From contig NZ_JAIMID010000018.1 in NCBI RefSeq assembly GCF_019966535.1, positions 62,001-126,000 on the forward strand: a DNA stretch of 64,000 bases. Direction: 5' to 3'. How positions within the stretch are numbered: position 1 is the first letter of the stretch; the number at the start of each line of letters is the position of its first letter. The DNA is from Mesobacterium pallidum (GTDB taxonomy: Bacteria > Pseudomonadota > Alphaproteobacteria > Rhodobacterales > Rhodobacteraceae). Below are positions 16,906-24,395 of the stretch, in pieces. The position numbers and the translations under genes are program-made. The notes beneath the pieces are model-generated. The model had not been told where the DNA came from. It did no database searches and was given only the letters and a program-made list of their open reading frames with translations.

Positions 16906-17639
16906 CACGGTGCCTCCACGACGTCGGCGGCCAGGCAGTATCCACCGTTTCGCACGGTCTTGATGATGCTCGGGCGCAAGACGTCCGGCTCGATCTTGCG
17001 GCGCAGACGGCTGATCTGGTTGTCTATCGTCCGATCCATCGGACCCGCGCTCCGCCCTGCGGTCAGATCCAGCAGTTGCTCACGACTGAGCACCATACGA
17101 TGCCTTTCAAGCAGCACGGTCAGGAGTTTGAACTCGGACGTGGTCAAGGACGCCTCGGCGCCGCTGTCTTCGATCAGGACCTGGCGATCCGTGTCCAATG
17201 TAAGATGCGCAAAGCGCACGCGCTTGCCGCAGAGTGCGCCCGCCACGGGTTCTTCCCGGAAACTTCGCCGGAGAACGGACTTGATCCTTGCAAGCAGTTC
17301 GCGTGGGTTGAACGGTTTTGCCAGGTAGTCATCCGCACCGATTTCAAGGCCGACGATCCGGTCAGTGTCCGCACCAAGCGCGGTCAACATGATGATCGGA
17401 AGCCTTCCGGTGGGTACCAGCCGGCGGCATACCGACAGACCGTCTTCGCCGGGCATCATCACGTCGAGGACGAGCAGATCGTACTGTCCGGTCGCAAGTT
17501 TCGCGTCCATCTCGACAGCATCCTTGGCGACGGTTGTGCGCATCCCGTTCTTTTCCAGGAAGCGCGCAACGCTCTCACGGATCTGCGCGTGATCATCCAC
17601 GATGAGAATATGCGGTGGCGGTCCCATGAGTTTCTTCAT
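16905..17639 (-). CDS. OmpR-family response regulator (CopR/CusR-like)
   Basis: A 244-residue regulator with a receiver domain (acidic pair DD15-16, phosphorylated Asp59, conserved Lys near 108) and a C-terminal winged helix ending with RTIDNQISRLRRKIE and a GGYCL wing. It should bind tandem half-sites about 10 bp apart when phosphorylated. A tandem TTTGTA box at 17672-17687 lies 33 bases upstream of its start. The same box occurs at 7411-7426 between the other divergent units. A second start at 17627 is possible. Confidence 0.92.
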   Translation of the reverse strand: MKKLMGPPPHILIVDDHAQIRESVARFLEKNGMRTTVAKDAVEMDAKLATGQYDLLVLDVMMPGEDGLSVCRRLVPTGRLPIIMLTALGADTDRIVGLEIGADDYLAKPFNPRELLARIKSVLRRSFREEPVAGALCGKRVRFAHLTLDTDRQVLIEDSGAEASLTTSEFKLLTVLLERHRMVLSREQLLDLTAGRSAGPMDRTIDNQISRLRRKIEPDVLRPSIIKTVRNGGYCLAADVVEAP

Positions 17640-17673
17640 AGATTAGGTAGCCAATTGATTTCATGGAGTGTTT

Positions 17674-17689
17674 TGTAGCGGTTTGTATC
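17674..17689 (+). promoter_or_regulatory. Predicted response-regulator box (copy 2)
   Basis: TGTAGCGGTTTGTATC matches the 7411-7426 box at 15 of 16 positions. Two TTTGTA half-sites start exactly 10 bases apart (17672 and 17682). A third half-site GATACAAA in the opposite orientation is at 17713-17720. The cluster sits between the divergent regulator operon and the Met-rich EF-hand gene, so autoregulation plus activation of the latter is expected. Confidence 0.6.
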
Positions 17690-17801
17690 AAGGCCGTCTC
17701 TTGCGACAGACGGATACAAATCTCTGGCTGCGGCGGCTTCAATTCCGATGTCTGAATGCAAAGCTGAAAGCAATATAGGCAAGCAAGCAAAGGAGGCTGC
17801 C

Positions 17802-18380
17802 ATGAAACACCTGAGGAAACCCGCCATCGTACTGTCGGTTGCGCTGCTGGGTGCCGCGCCGGCGATCGCCGACAATGACCATCATGGTGACGCGAAAGGC
17901 CCGGCCGCGCAGGGTGCCATGGGGCCCAGCAGGTTCTCGAAAGACGACATGCCGATGGCCGGCGCTGATGCCCCGATGATGCAGAACATGATGCGCATGA
18001 TGATGATGATGCACAGCGGCGGCATGAACCCGGGCGCGGGCAATCCCGTCGGCATGGGCATGATGGATCAGGACATGATGCGCATGATGATGGGGAACGC
18101 GATGATGGGCGCGATGGACGGAGGCATGGAGCCTGGCCAGATGATGCAATCCCGCCTGAAGGAATACGACGCGGATGGTGACGATGCCCTCGGCATCGAC
18201 GAGTTCGCATCCTGGCACGCCGCCATGATGCGTGAGCAGATGGTCGATCGCTTCCAGCACCTGGACGCAGATGGCGACGGCAAGATCACGCCCCAGGAGA
18301 TGGACAGCTTTGCAGGCCGTCTCAAGCCTGGCACGGGCGATATGGGCCAGCGGGGTCCCATGATGTCGGATCAGAACTGA
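17802..18380 (+). CDS. Periplasmic methionine-rich EF-hand protein
   Basis: A 192-residue secreted protein with a signal peptide (1-23). The middle (50-115) is extremely Met-rich, with runs such as MMRMMMMMH and MMRMMMG, and there is an HH pair near the mature N terminus. The C-terminal half holds two canonical EF-hand loops, DADGDDALGIDEF (from 123) and DADGDGKITPQEM (from 155). The strong AGGAGG Shine-Dalgarno sits five bases before ATG 17802. The Met clusters fit Cu(I) or Ag(I) binding, and EF loops usually bind Ca2+. It is divergent from the two-component operon. Confidence 0.85.
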   Translation: MKHLRKPAIVLSVALLGAAPAIADNDHHGDAKGPAAQGAMGPSRFSKDDMPMAGADAPMMQNMMRMMMMMHSGGMNPGAGNPVGMGMMDQDMMRMMMGNAMMGAMDGGMEPGQMMQSRLKEYDADGDDALGIDEFASWHAAMMREQMVDRFQHLDADGDGKITPQEMDSFAGRLKPGTGDMGQRGPMMSDQN

Positions 18381-18455
18381 TCACGGGCTGGAATGCATGA
18401 TACGTTCGTCCGGTCCAACGCGACCGGACGACGCCATGGAATGGGGAAACACCGA

Positions 18456-18842
18456 ATGAAATATACCCACGACCGACTGCTGGAGAATGTCTCGATCGAC
18501 GACGCGGACATGCGGATCCGGGCTGCGCTTTCGGACGCAGGTTTCGGCGTGCTGACCGAAATCGACGTCCAAGAGACGATGAAGAAGAAGATCGATGCCG
18601 ACATGGACGGATATCGTATCCTGGGCGCGTGCAACCCAAGGATGGCATGGGAGGCGATCGGCCTTGAACCGCGCATCGGCGCCATGCTTCCTTGCAACGT
18701 GATCCTGCGGAGCATCGCAGGGGGAACCGAAGTCAGCGCGATCGACCCTGTTGCATCCATGGCGGCCGTGGACAACATCGAACTGCACAAGGTCGCGGGG
18801 TATGTCCGCGACATGCTTGTGAAAGCCGTGGATGCCGCCTGA
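18456..18842 (+). CDS. DUF302-family protein
   Basis: A 128-residue protein made of one DUF302 domain: the ADMRIRAALSDAGFGVLTEIDVQ start, the ILGACNPRMAWEAI segment and the conserved LPCNVI core with a Cys. It has no obvious signal. The domain is common in metal-related operons but its reaction is unknown; the conserved Cys could bind metal. ATG 18456 has a GGGGAAA upstream; an earlier ATG at 18441 is also in frame. It lies 75 bases after the EF-hand gene. Confidence 0.85.
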   Translation: MKYTHDRLLENVSIDDADMRIRAALSDAGFGVLTEIDVQETMKKKIDADMDGYRILGACNPRMAWEAIGLEPRIGAMLPCNVILRSIAGGTEVSAIDPVASMAAVDNIELHKVAGYVRDMLVKAVDAA

Positions 18843-18858
18843 TACCGGAGGTCCAGAC

Positions 18859-19419
18859 ATGCCAGCCAAGATGCATAGGAGAACCTTTCTGGTCGGCGGT
18901 CAGACCGCTATTTTCGCCGTCCTGGCCGCCCCGCTTTCGGCGCAGCAAGGTCAGGTCCTGGCCGCGGGCGAGGCCTTCGACGCTCTGCTGGCCGATAAAA
19001 TGCGAATCATCGACGTCAGATCGCGCGAGGAATGGCAGGAAACCGGTGTCGGATCCGGGGTCTGGCCCATCAGCATGCACGAGGGCCGGTTTGCGGAACG
19101 GCTTTTCGCGGCAAAACTGGTACGCGTCGGGCTACTGGAGTCAGATGCTCGGGAACTGGGCCACGAAGTCGAAGTCAACTGGACCGACGCAAGTGGCTGG
19201 TACTCCCAAAAGCGGACCGGTGAGACCCACGCGGCTGCGAAGTTCGTTTACGAGGCCGGCACGGGCCGGATCCTCGGGGCTCACCTGTTCGGGCCGGGAT
19301 ACGCGGAGCTGGCGAATATTGTTGGTCTCGCCATGCGTCTCGACCTGACCACCAAGGATCTCAAGAGGATGGTCAACGCCTATCCCAGCACGGGGTCCGA
19401 TCTCGGATCGCTGCTCTGA
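18859..19419 (+). CDS. Chimeric protein: truncated rhodanese N terminus joined to flavin disulfide reductase C-terminal domain
   Basis: A 186-residue ORF. Residues 1-28 form an RR-containing signal (HRRTFLVGG). Residues 40-80 match the first third of a rhodanese domain (IIDVRSREEW), but no active-site Cys loop follows. From about 95 the sequence changes to the dimerisation domain of the glutathione/mercuric reductase family: SGWYSQKRTGETHAAAKF, GRILGAHLFGPGYAELAN, and a C-terminal AYPSTGSD. The FAD and NAD(P) domains are missing. The fusion is in frame and starts with a GGAGG-preceded ATG, so it may still be translated. A deletion between two former neighbours is the simplest origin. Catalysis by either domain is unlikely. 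Confidence 0.7.
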   Translation: MPAKMHRRTFLVGGQTAIFAVLAAPLSAQQGQVLAAGEAFDALLADKMRIIDVRSREEWQETGVGSGVWPISMHEGRFAERLFAAKLVRVGLLESDARELGHEVEVNWTDASGWYSQKRTGETHAAAKFVYEAGTGRILGAHLFGPGYAELANIVGLAMRLDLTTKDLKRMVNAYPSTGSDLGSLL

Positions 19420-19670
19420 TTGGCGATACGGGGCATTGAGCGAACTATCCTATCTTCGCGCCCCAGAACGCTGCCTCTGAGCCAGCGGAAAAAAGGCAGT
19501 CTACGGTCAATGGCTTGTCTAGGGCTCGACGGCGCCGCTGGCGCAAGGCGCCATTGAAAGCCAGATGATGTCACCTCCGGATCGTGCCCCCCAATAGTCC
19601 TGGTGGTCAAGTCCAACACAGTTCGATCCATTCCTGCCCCGCCATGACCTTGAACGACGATATCGCCCAC
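19420..19670. other. Intergenic region, no gene recognised
   Basis: A 251-base gap between the chimeric gene and the convergent HTH gene at the border of copper island and replicon module. Open frames here show no family resemblance and no good start. It may contain remnants left when the copper island was acquired. Confidence 0.4.
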
Positions 19671-20723
19671 TCAAGATTTAATGCGCCACACCCGGAACCT
19701 TCCCTGACCGGTCAATTCCTGGATCAGACCTTCCGATTCCAACCAGGCGAGGTTCCTCTGAATGGCCGCGCGACTGGCGCCGGTGAGTCCTTCGGCCATG
19801 GGCGCGGTTACGAGCGGCCAATCGCGCAGGACAGAGATCAGGCGTGGCGGGGTGCGCCCCGACAAACGCGAGGAGCGTGCAATTGCGCGGGCTTCCCACG
19901 CCTCCAGCTGATCGATCTGTCGCATCGACCCGATGATCCCTTGCTCGGCCGCCTTGAGCCATCTTCCCAACCGCTCCTCTGGATCGGCACCGCGCAACCC
20001 CCCTGCCCCGCCGATCTGCAACGGCGCGAACAAGGCTCCGCCCTGCCCTTCAGCCCCCGACAGCCTTGCCGCGACCACGGCGCCTTCGAGGACATCGCCC
20101 TCGGGGCCAATCCCGGTCAATGGCCACAGGTGAAATGCGAAACACGCCCTCACCAAGGGGTGCAGACTCGACGTCAGGTCCATGACCGCGTTCCAGGCCG
20201 CGACCTTCTCCGTGAGCGGTTCGACGCCCTCTACCTCGTGCCGACCCAGAAAGCTCGCGAGGTCCGGCTCCGGGCCAGGACCTCCTGAAAGGCGCCGGAA
20301 CGTCCATGCTGAACGCTGGAGGTCAGTGGTGTCCTCATCTGTCGCGCCCAGGCGCATCGCTTGCCAGAGACCCAGGCGGTCGACCGATACCCGGTCGCCC
20401 GACATCCAGCTGAACTCGGATGACGCCAGGAGGGCCAGCCGATGCCTCCACCCCTCGGGGCCGCGCACCAAGCGGTCATCCAGGGCTCCGAACCGGGCGG
20501 CCACGCGCGCCAACCGCAGGGCTTGCGATGCCTGGGCGGCTTCCCAGTCCGCAACCAGTGTGCGCTCGTCGGGCTCGGCCCGGGGCAGCGGCGGCAGGAA
20601 GTCGGGTTCGTCTTCGACCGGACCCGGCAGGAACCAGACGTCTTCTTCCGATGGCGCACCGTGATAGGGCGCCTCGGTGTCATCCTCCGATTCCTCTGGA
20701 AACACGGACTGTTGCGGTTTCAT
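19671..20723 (-). CDS. DUF1612-like protein with C-terminal helix-turn-helix
   Basis: A 350-residue cytoplasmic protein. The C-terminal 60 residues form a winged HTH (PRLISVLRDWPLVTAPMAEG, then AAIQRNLAWLESEGLIQEL). The N-terminal half, with ARVAARFGALDDRLVRGPEGWRHRLALLA, resembles DUF1612 proteins of rhizobial and rhodobacteral plasmids. A DNA-binding role is inferred from the HTH. No Shine-Dalgarno lies before ATG 20723; instead a 26-base palindrome starts one base upstream, consistent with leaderless, autoregulated expression. It is divergent from the serine recombinase. Confidence 0.75.
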   Translation of the reverse strand: MKPQQSVFPEESEDDTEAPYHGAPSEEDVWFLPGPVEDEPDFLPPLPRAEPDERTLVADWEAAQASQALRLARVAARFGALDDRLVRGPEGWRHRLALLASSEFSWMSGDRVSVDRLGLWQAMRLGATDEDTTDLQRSAWTFRRLSGGPGPEPDLASFLGRHEVEGVEPLTEKVAAWNAVMDLTSSLHPLVRACFAFHLWPLTGIGPEGDVLEGAVVAARLSGAEGQGGALFAPLQIGGAGGLRGADPEERLGRWLKAAEQGIIGSMRQIDQLEAWEARAIARSSRLSGRTPPRLISVLRDWPLVTAPMAEGLTGASRAAIQRNLAWLESEGLIQELTGQGRFRVWRIKS

Positions 20724-20724
20724 A

Positions 20725-20750
20725 TGTGCAAAATATGGTGCTTTTGCACA
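20725..20750. promoter_or_regulatory. Palindromic operator at the start of the HTH gene
   Basis: TGTGCAAAA (20725-20733) and TTTTGCACA (20742-20750) are a perfect 9-bp inverted repeat with an 8-base spacer, immediately 5' of the HTH gene start codon. The spacing suits a dimeric repressor, most simply the adjacent HTH protein. Confidence 0.6.
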
Positions 20751-20893
20751 GCACCCAAGCGAAATCTTGGGGTGTAGCCTATGACTCTATAGAGAACGCA
20801 ACCACGCCGCCCAAGCTGCGTGTTCTCGTTGCGCTCAGCGCAAGGAAACCAAGGGATTTCTAACGAGCGCTACCACAGAGTCGCCCCTTGCAT

Positions 20894-20940
20894 CCGTTTA
20901 CAAACGGTCGTTTATTAAAGGTATATGAAACTGCAAACGG
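20894..20940 (+). promoter_or_regulatory. Recombinase-binding repeats (possible res/operator)
   Basis: CCGTTT-AC-AAACGG (20894-20907) is a near-perfect palindrome; a second CGTTT (20909-20913) and an AAACGG (20935-20940) follow before the recombinase start. Repeated CGTTT half-sites upstream of a resolvase gene are typical of its own binding region. Whether full res subsites exist is uncertain. Confidence 0.45.
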
Positions 20941-20949
20941 CCTGTCTTG

Positions 20950-21834
20950 ATGCCTTTGATCGGCTATGCGCGCGTCTCGACCGAGGATCAGACCCCCCTG
21001 CCCCAGTCGCAGGCACTGAAATCCGCAGGCTGCGCCGAGATCCATGAGGAACAAGCCTCGGGCGGCAACCGCGCACGGCCCGTGCTGGCCCGCGTGCTGG
21101 ACCGGATCGGCAAGGGCGACACGCTGGTCGTCGTGCGTATCGACCGTCTGGCGCGGTCGCTGTCGCATCTTCTTGAGGTGATCGAGCGGCTGGAGACGAA
21201 AGGTGCGTTCTTCCGCTCGCTCATGGACCCGATCGACACGTCCTCGCCGCAGGGCAAATTCACATTGCAGGTCCTGGGCGCCGCGGCCGAGTTCGAGCGC
21301 GCGCTGATCCGCGAACGGACCAAGGCCGGGCTGGCTTCGGCGCGCAGCAAGGGGCGGATCGGCGGCAACCCGGGCCTGCGCGCCCGTGATCCCTCCGCGC
21401 TGCGCAAGGTGCGGCTGGCGCGACAGGACGGCTACATGGAACGGCTGAACGAAACCGCGCAGGACTGGGTGCCTCATGTGCGCCGCCTGCGGCCCGACAT
21501 GGCCTGGGAAGACGTGCAGCGCATCATCAATGGCCCCCTGCCCCGCGAGCGGCAGTGGACGCAAAGCCGTCTGCTGCGCGCCGTGAATGCCTATGTCCGC
21601 GACGGCTTCCTGCCCCAGACAGTGCTGGCCCGAGCCGGCCGCCGTGAGACCGACGACCGCCTTCCCGCCATCGTGGCCGCCATCAAGGGCGCCGATCCGA
21701 AGATCACGCTGCAGGAGATCTGCGCCAGGCTCGAGAAGATGCGGGAGCGGACGCCGCGTGGGCGGACCAGCTGGCAGCCATCATCTGTGAAGATGCTGCT
21801 GGAACGGGCCGAGAGGCTGGGTCTGCTTGATTGA
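20950..21834 (+). CDS. Serine recombinase (resolvase/invertase family)
   Basis: A 294-residue enzyme. The N-terminal catalytic domain has the nucleophile in YARVSTEDQ (Ser10), the RPVLARVLDRI region, the DRLARS motif and the long E helix ending with ERALIRERTKAGLASARSKGR. The C-terminal part is longer than in Tn3 resolvase (183 residues) and holds helix-rich DNA-binding sequence. Members resolve plasmid multimers or drive transposon cointegrate resolution. ATG 20950 is favoured over the adjacent TTG 20947. It lies 257 bases upstream of repA, so a role in plasmid dimer resolution is plausible. Confidence 0.9.
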   Translation: MPLIGYARVSTEDQTPLPQSQALKSAGCAEIHEEQASGGNRARPVLARVLDRIGKGDTLVVVRIDRLARSLSHLLEVIERLETKGAFFRSLMDPIDTSSPQGKFTLQVLGAAAEFERALIRERTKAGLASARSKGRIGGNPGLRARDPSALRKVRLARQDGYMERLNETAQDWVPHVRRLRPDMAWEDVQRIINGPLPRERQWTQSRLLRAVNAYVRDGFLPQTVLARAGRRETDDRLPAIVAAIKGADPKITLQEICARLEKMRERTPRGRTSWQPSSVKMLLERAERLGLLD

Positions 21835-22091
21835 AGTCGCGGGAATCGGCCGTTCGATTCTTAAGATCTGCAGTCCGTAGGCGTACACAATACATGTTGT
21901 GGCCACGACATCACGACCCACGAGCTGTTGAAGTGTGCCGCGAACAAGGCCACCCAACGCACTGATATTTAATGGTTTTTTCTCGTCAGAAATCGGCCAT
22001 CTCAACACTCACACGCCGCTCAACGGTTTGGGCTGGATTTACTCACCAAAACTGTTAAAGTCCACAAAACAATAAAGACTTGAGGGCAGTG

Positions 22092-23273
22092 ATGAGCGGG
22101 ATACGAGCCTCTCAAAGATTTGATGTCATGTCCAAGCGGCTTGGTAGCCGGTTGCGTGAACACGCTCAGGAGACTTTTCCACCGGATGCCCAGAAGGGTC
22201 TCCGCCGCTTCGCGATGCGGGAAGCAGCCGATCTCCTACGGCTCAACCAGAACACCTTCCGCCACCATGTGTCAAACCTCGACGGCTTTCCCGAAGGCAT
22301 CCTCGAAGGTGGCAACCGCCGCAGTTTCTCTGCCGAGGAAATGGTCCAGGCCCAACGCGTCCTTCTTGAGACGGGCAGAATCAAGCCCGATGAACACCCT
22401 CAAAGAAGAGCCGGCGAGCCGTGCCAGGTCGTGACGATCTTCAACCTGAAGGGTGGCTCAGCAAAGACGTCGACCGTTGCTCATGTTGGTCAACTCCTCG
22501 GCCTTCGCGGCTATCGCGTCCTGCTGATCGATCTGGACAGCCAAGCAAGTCTGACAAACCTGTTCGGGGTGACCCCTGAACTCGATCCGGACATGCCGAC
22601 CTCCTACGATCTGATCCGATCGGAAGGTCCCCTGCCCGCCTCCGATATCATTCGCAAAACGAACTTCCCGACCGTCGACCTTATCCCCGCGTCCATGGAC
22701 ATCATGGAGTACGAATTCGAAGTTGCACTAAGTTTCCGACACGGAGCCACCACGTTCCACAGCCGGATCCGCGAAGCACTTGAGCCTGTCCTGGACAGAT
22801 ATGACGTGGTGATCTTCGACACCCCGCCTCAGCTGAATTTCTCGGTGATCTCTGCCCTCTTTGCTTCCACCGGGGTCCTGATCCCGCTCAACGCGTCTAT
22901 GCTTGATGTCATGTCCCTGGCGAGCTTCCTCGGTATGGCGAGCAACCTGATGGGTGTCGTCGAGGCGCATGCTCCCGAACACGGTCTGAACTTCGTGCGC
23001 GTGCTGATCACCCGCTACGAGAATACCGATGGTCCACAGGTCCAGATCTCGTCTCTGCTTCGGACGGTCCTTGGCGATGCGGTCCTCCCGGCCGAGTTCC
23101 TAAAGTCGACAGCGGTAGGTGATGCCGCCAATACGCAGCAGAGCATCTTTGAGGTCGAACCTCGTGACGTGAACCGCAGAACCTACGAGCGTGCGATCGA
23201 ATCCGTTTCGCGCGTGACCGACGAAGTCGAACGCGAAATCCTCAGCGCATGGGGGCGCAGCCATGGCGCGTAA
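22092..23273 (+). CDS. repA: Plasmid partitioning ATPase RepA (ParA-like)
   Basis: A 393-residue RepABC-type ParA. The N-terminal 110 residues hold an HTH-like region (REAADLLRLNQNTFRHHVSNLDG). The deviant Walker A motif KGGSAKT is at 120-126, and the Walker B/A' region DTPPQLNFS follows. It partitions the replicon with RepB and parS sites and usually represses the operon. ATG 22092 follows GAGGGCAG; an in-frame TTG lies 12 bases upstream. The 3' end overlaps repB by 11 bases. Confidence 0.95.
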   Translation: MSGIRASQRFDVMSKRLGSRLREHAQETFPPDAQKGLRRFAMREAADLLRLNQNTFRHHVSNLDGFPEGILEGGNRRSFSAEEMVQAQRVLLETGRIKPDEHPQRRAGEPCQVVTIFNLKGGSAKTSTVAHVGQLLGLRGYRVLLIDLDSQASLTNLFGVTPELDPDMPTSYDLIRSEGPLPASDIIRKTNFPTVDLIPASMDIMEYEFEVALSFRHGATTFHSRIREALEPVLDRYDVVIFDTPPQLNFSVISALFASTGVLIPLNASMLDVMSLASFLGMASNLMGVVEAHAPEHGLNFVRVLITRYENTDGPQVQISSLLRTVLGDAVLPAEFLKSTAVGDAANTQQSIFEVEPRDVNRRTYERAIESVSRVTDEVEREILSAWGRSHGA

Positions 23274-24192
23274 GGTTTTCGGAGACTCTCTCAAGAACGC
23301 GATGGGCAATGCTGCAACGCCGGACGAAGGTGCGGATCTCGATCTGAAGCGCACGAGCCCAACTGTCGCTCGAGCGCAAGCATCAGTGCTGGAAGAAGAC
23401 AAACACGCCACACGCCTGATCGACCCGAGCACTGTTCGGATGTCCGCTGTCATGGATCGTATCGATCCGAGCGATGGCCTCAAGGAACTTGTGTCCTCGA
23501 TCCGGGAGCATGGGCAAAAGGTTCCCATTCTTGTCCGCCGAACCCAAGATGGCGCACTTGAGATCGTCTACGGGCGCCGTCGCCTTCTAGCCTGTCGTGA
23601 GCTTGGTCAGAAGGTGCGCGCCACGGTCATGGAAATGACCGAAGAGGAAGCTCTGATCGCCCAAGGTGTGGAGAACAATGCCCGCCAAGACCCCTCGTTT
23701 ATCGAGAGGGCTCTGTTCGTCGCTGGCATCATTCGGGAACTTGGTAAAACAGACGAAACGCGCAAGAACGCCCAGACCATCGCCTATCGGGCGCTTCAGA
23801 TCGACGAGTCGCTTGTCTCTCGGATGAACCGTATCGCAACGGGCATTCCGATGGAGCTGATTCAGGCCATCGGACCAGCACATGGCGTTGGCCGGCGGGT
23901 CTGGGAGAAGCTTTTCAGGCTGTGCGAGAAGGACGTCTCGAGAGCCAAGGAAGTCGCCCGCGAAATCCCCCGTACCTTGCCTGGCCCAGACCGACTTGAC
24001 GCAGCGGTTACGCTGCTCACGGCCACCAAGACAACTCCACCCAAGGCTGAGTCAGGTGAGCGCGTGAAAATCGGCCGTAAAGGCAACCGCATCACCATTG
24101 ATGTAGACGCTGATCTTGCCCCGCGCGTCGAAGAGGCCGTCCGAAAGCTGATCGGCGAGCTTCTTGACCGCGGTCAAGACGGCCCCGAGTGA
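23263..24192 (+). CDS. repB: Plasmid partitioning protein RepB (ParB-like)
   Basis: A 309-residue DNA-binding protein with a ParB N-terminal domain (DGLKELVSSIREHGQKVPILVR; YGRRRLLACRELG), the ENNARQD motif, an HTH (QIDESLVSRMNRIATG) and a C-terminal dimerisation region. It binds parS-like palindromes, here TCTTGACCGCGGTCAAGA. One copy lies inside its own 3' coding end (24162-24179), the next 9 bases after its stop. Paired with RepA for segregation. The start overlaps repA. Confidence 0.95.
   Translation: MARKVFGDSLKNAMGNAATPDEGADLDLKRTSPTVARAQASVLEEDKHATRLIDPSTVRMSAVMDRIDPSDGLKELVSSIREHGQKVPILVRRTQDGALEIVYGRRRLLACRELGQKVRATVMEMTEEEALIAQGVENNARQDPSFIERALFVAGIIRELGKTDETRKNAQTIAYRALQIDESLVSRMNRIATGIPMELIQAIGPAHGVGRRVWEKLFRLCEKDVSRAKEVAREIPRTLPGPDRLDAAVTLLTATKTTPPKAESGERVKIGRKGNRITIDVDADLAPRVEEAVRKLIGELLDRGQDGPE
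24162..24179. promoter_or_regulatory. parS-like palindrome, copy 1 (inside repB)
   Basis: TCTTGACCGCGGTCAAGA, an 18-bp perfect palindrome within the last codons of repB (it encodes part of the C-terminal LDRGQD). Confidence 0.85.
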
Positions 24193-24201
24193 CGACCCCG
24201 T

Positions 24202-24221
24202 GTCTTGACCGCGGTCAAGAC
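24202..24221. promoter_or_regulatory. parS-like palindrome, copy 2
   Basis: GTCTTGACCGCGGTCAAGAC, a 20-bp perfect palindrome just after the repB stop. Confidence 0.88.
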
Positions 24222-24261
24222 ATCAAGAGCAACGAGCAGAAAACGAAAGGAGGACCGGCTA

Positions 24262-24317
24262 GAAAAGGAAAGACCCCCCGAAAGCGGTGCTTCCGAAGGG
24301 CCTCAATCAGTCTCGAC
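24262..24317 (-). ncRNA. Counter-transcribed incompatibility RNA (RepABC ctRNA)
   Basis: Predicted ~55-nt antisense RNA in the repB-repC gap. On the minus strand its terminator stem is formed by 24300-24289 and 24285-24274 with a 3-base loop and pairs at all 12 positions when G-U pairs are allowed. On the plus strand the same arms have C-A mismatches, so only the minus-strand RNA folds fully. A U-rich tail (complement of 24261-24272) follows. RepABC replicons use such RNAs to limit RepC synthesis by base pairing with the repC leader. The 5' end is estimated from the promoter position. Confidence 0.75.
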
Positions 24318-24323
24318 ACCTGA

Positions 24324-24352
24324 TTGATACCCCCAAAACGAATCGAGTTCAA
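24324..24352 (-). promoter_or_regulatory. Promoter of the ctRNA
   Basis: On the minus strand -35 TTGAAC (24352-24347) and -10 TATCAA (24329-24324) are separated by exactly 17 bases. Confidence 0.65.
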
Positions 24353-24395
24353 CACCGCTCGCGGTGACCCGGGAAGCTTTTTCTTCCGAAACACC

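Noticed and set aside
19380..19670. 96-codon minus-strand frame between the chimeric gene and the HTH gene
   Set aside because: Poor start, no family features and overlap with the 3' end of the chimeric gene.
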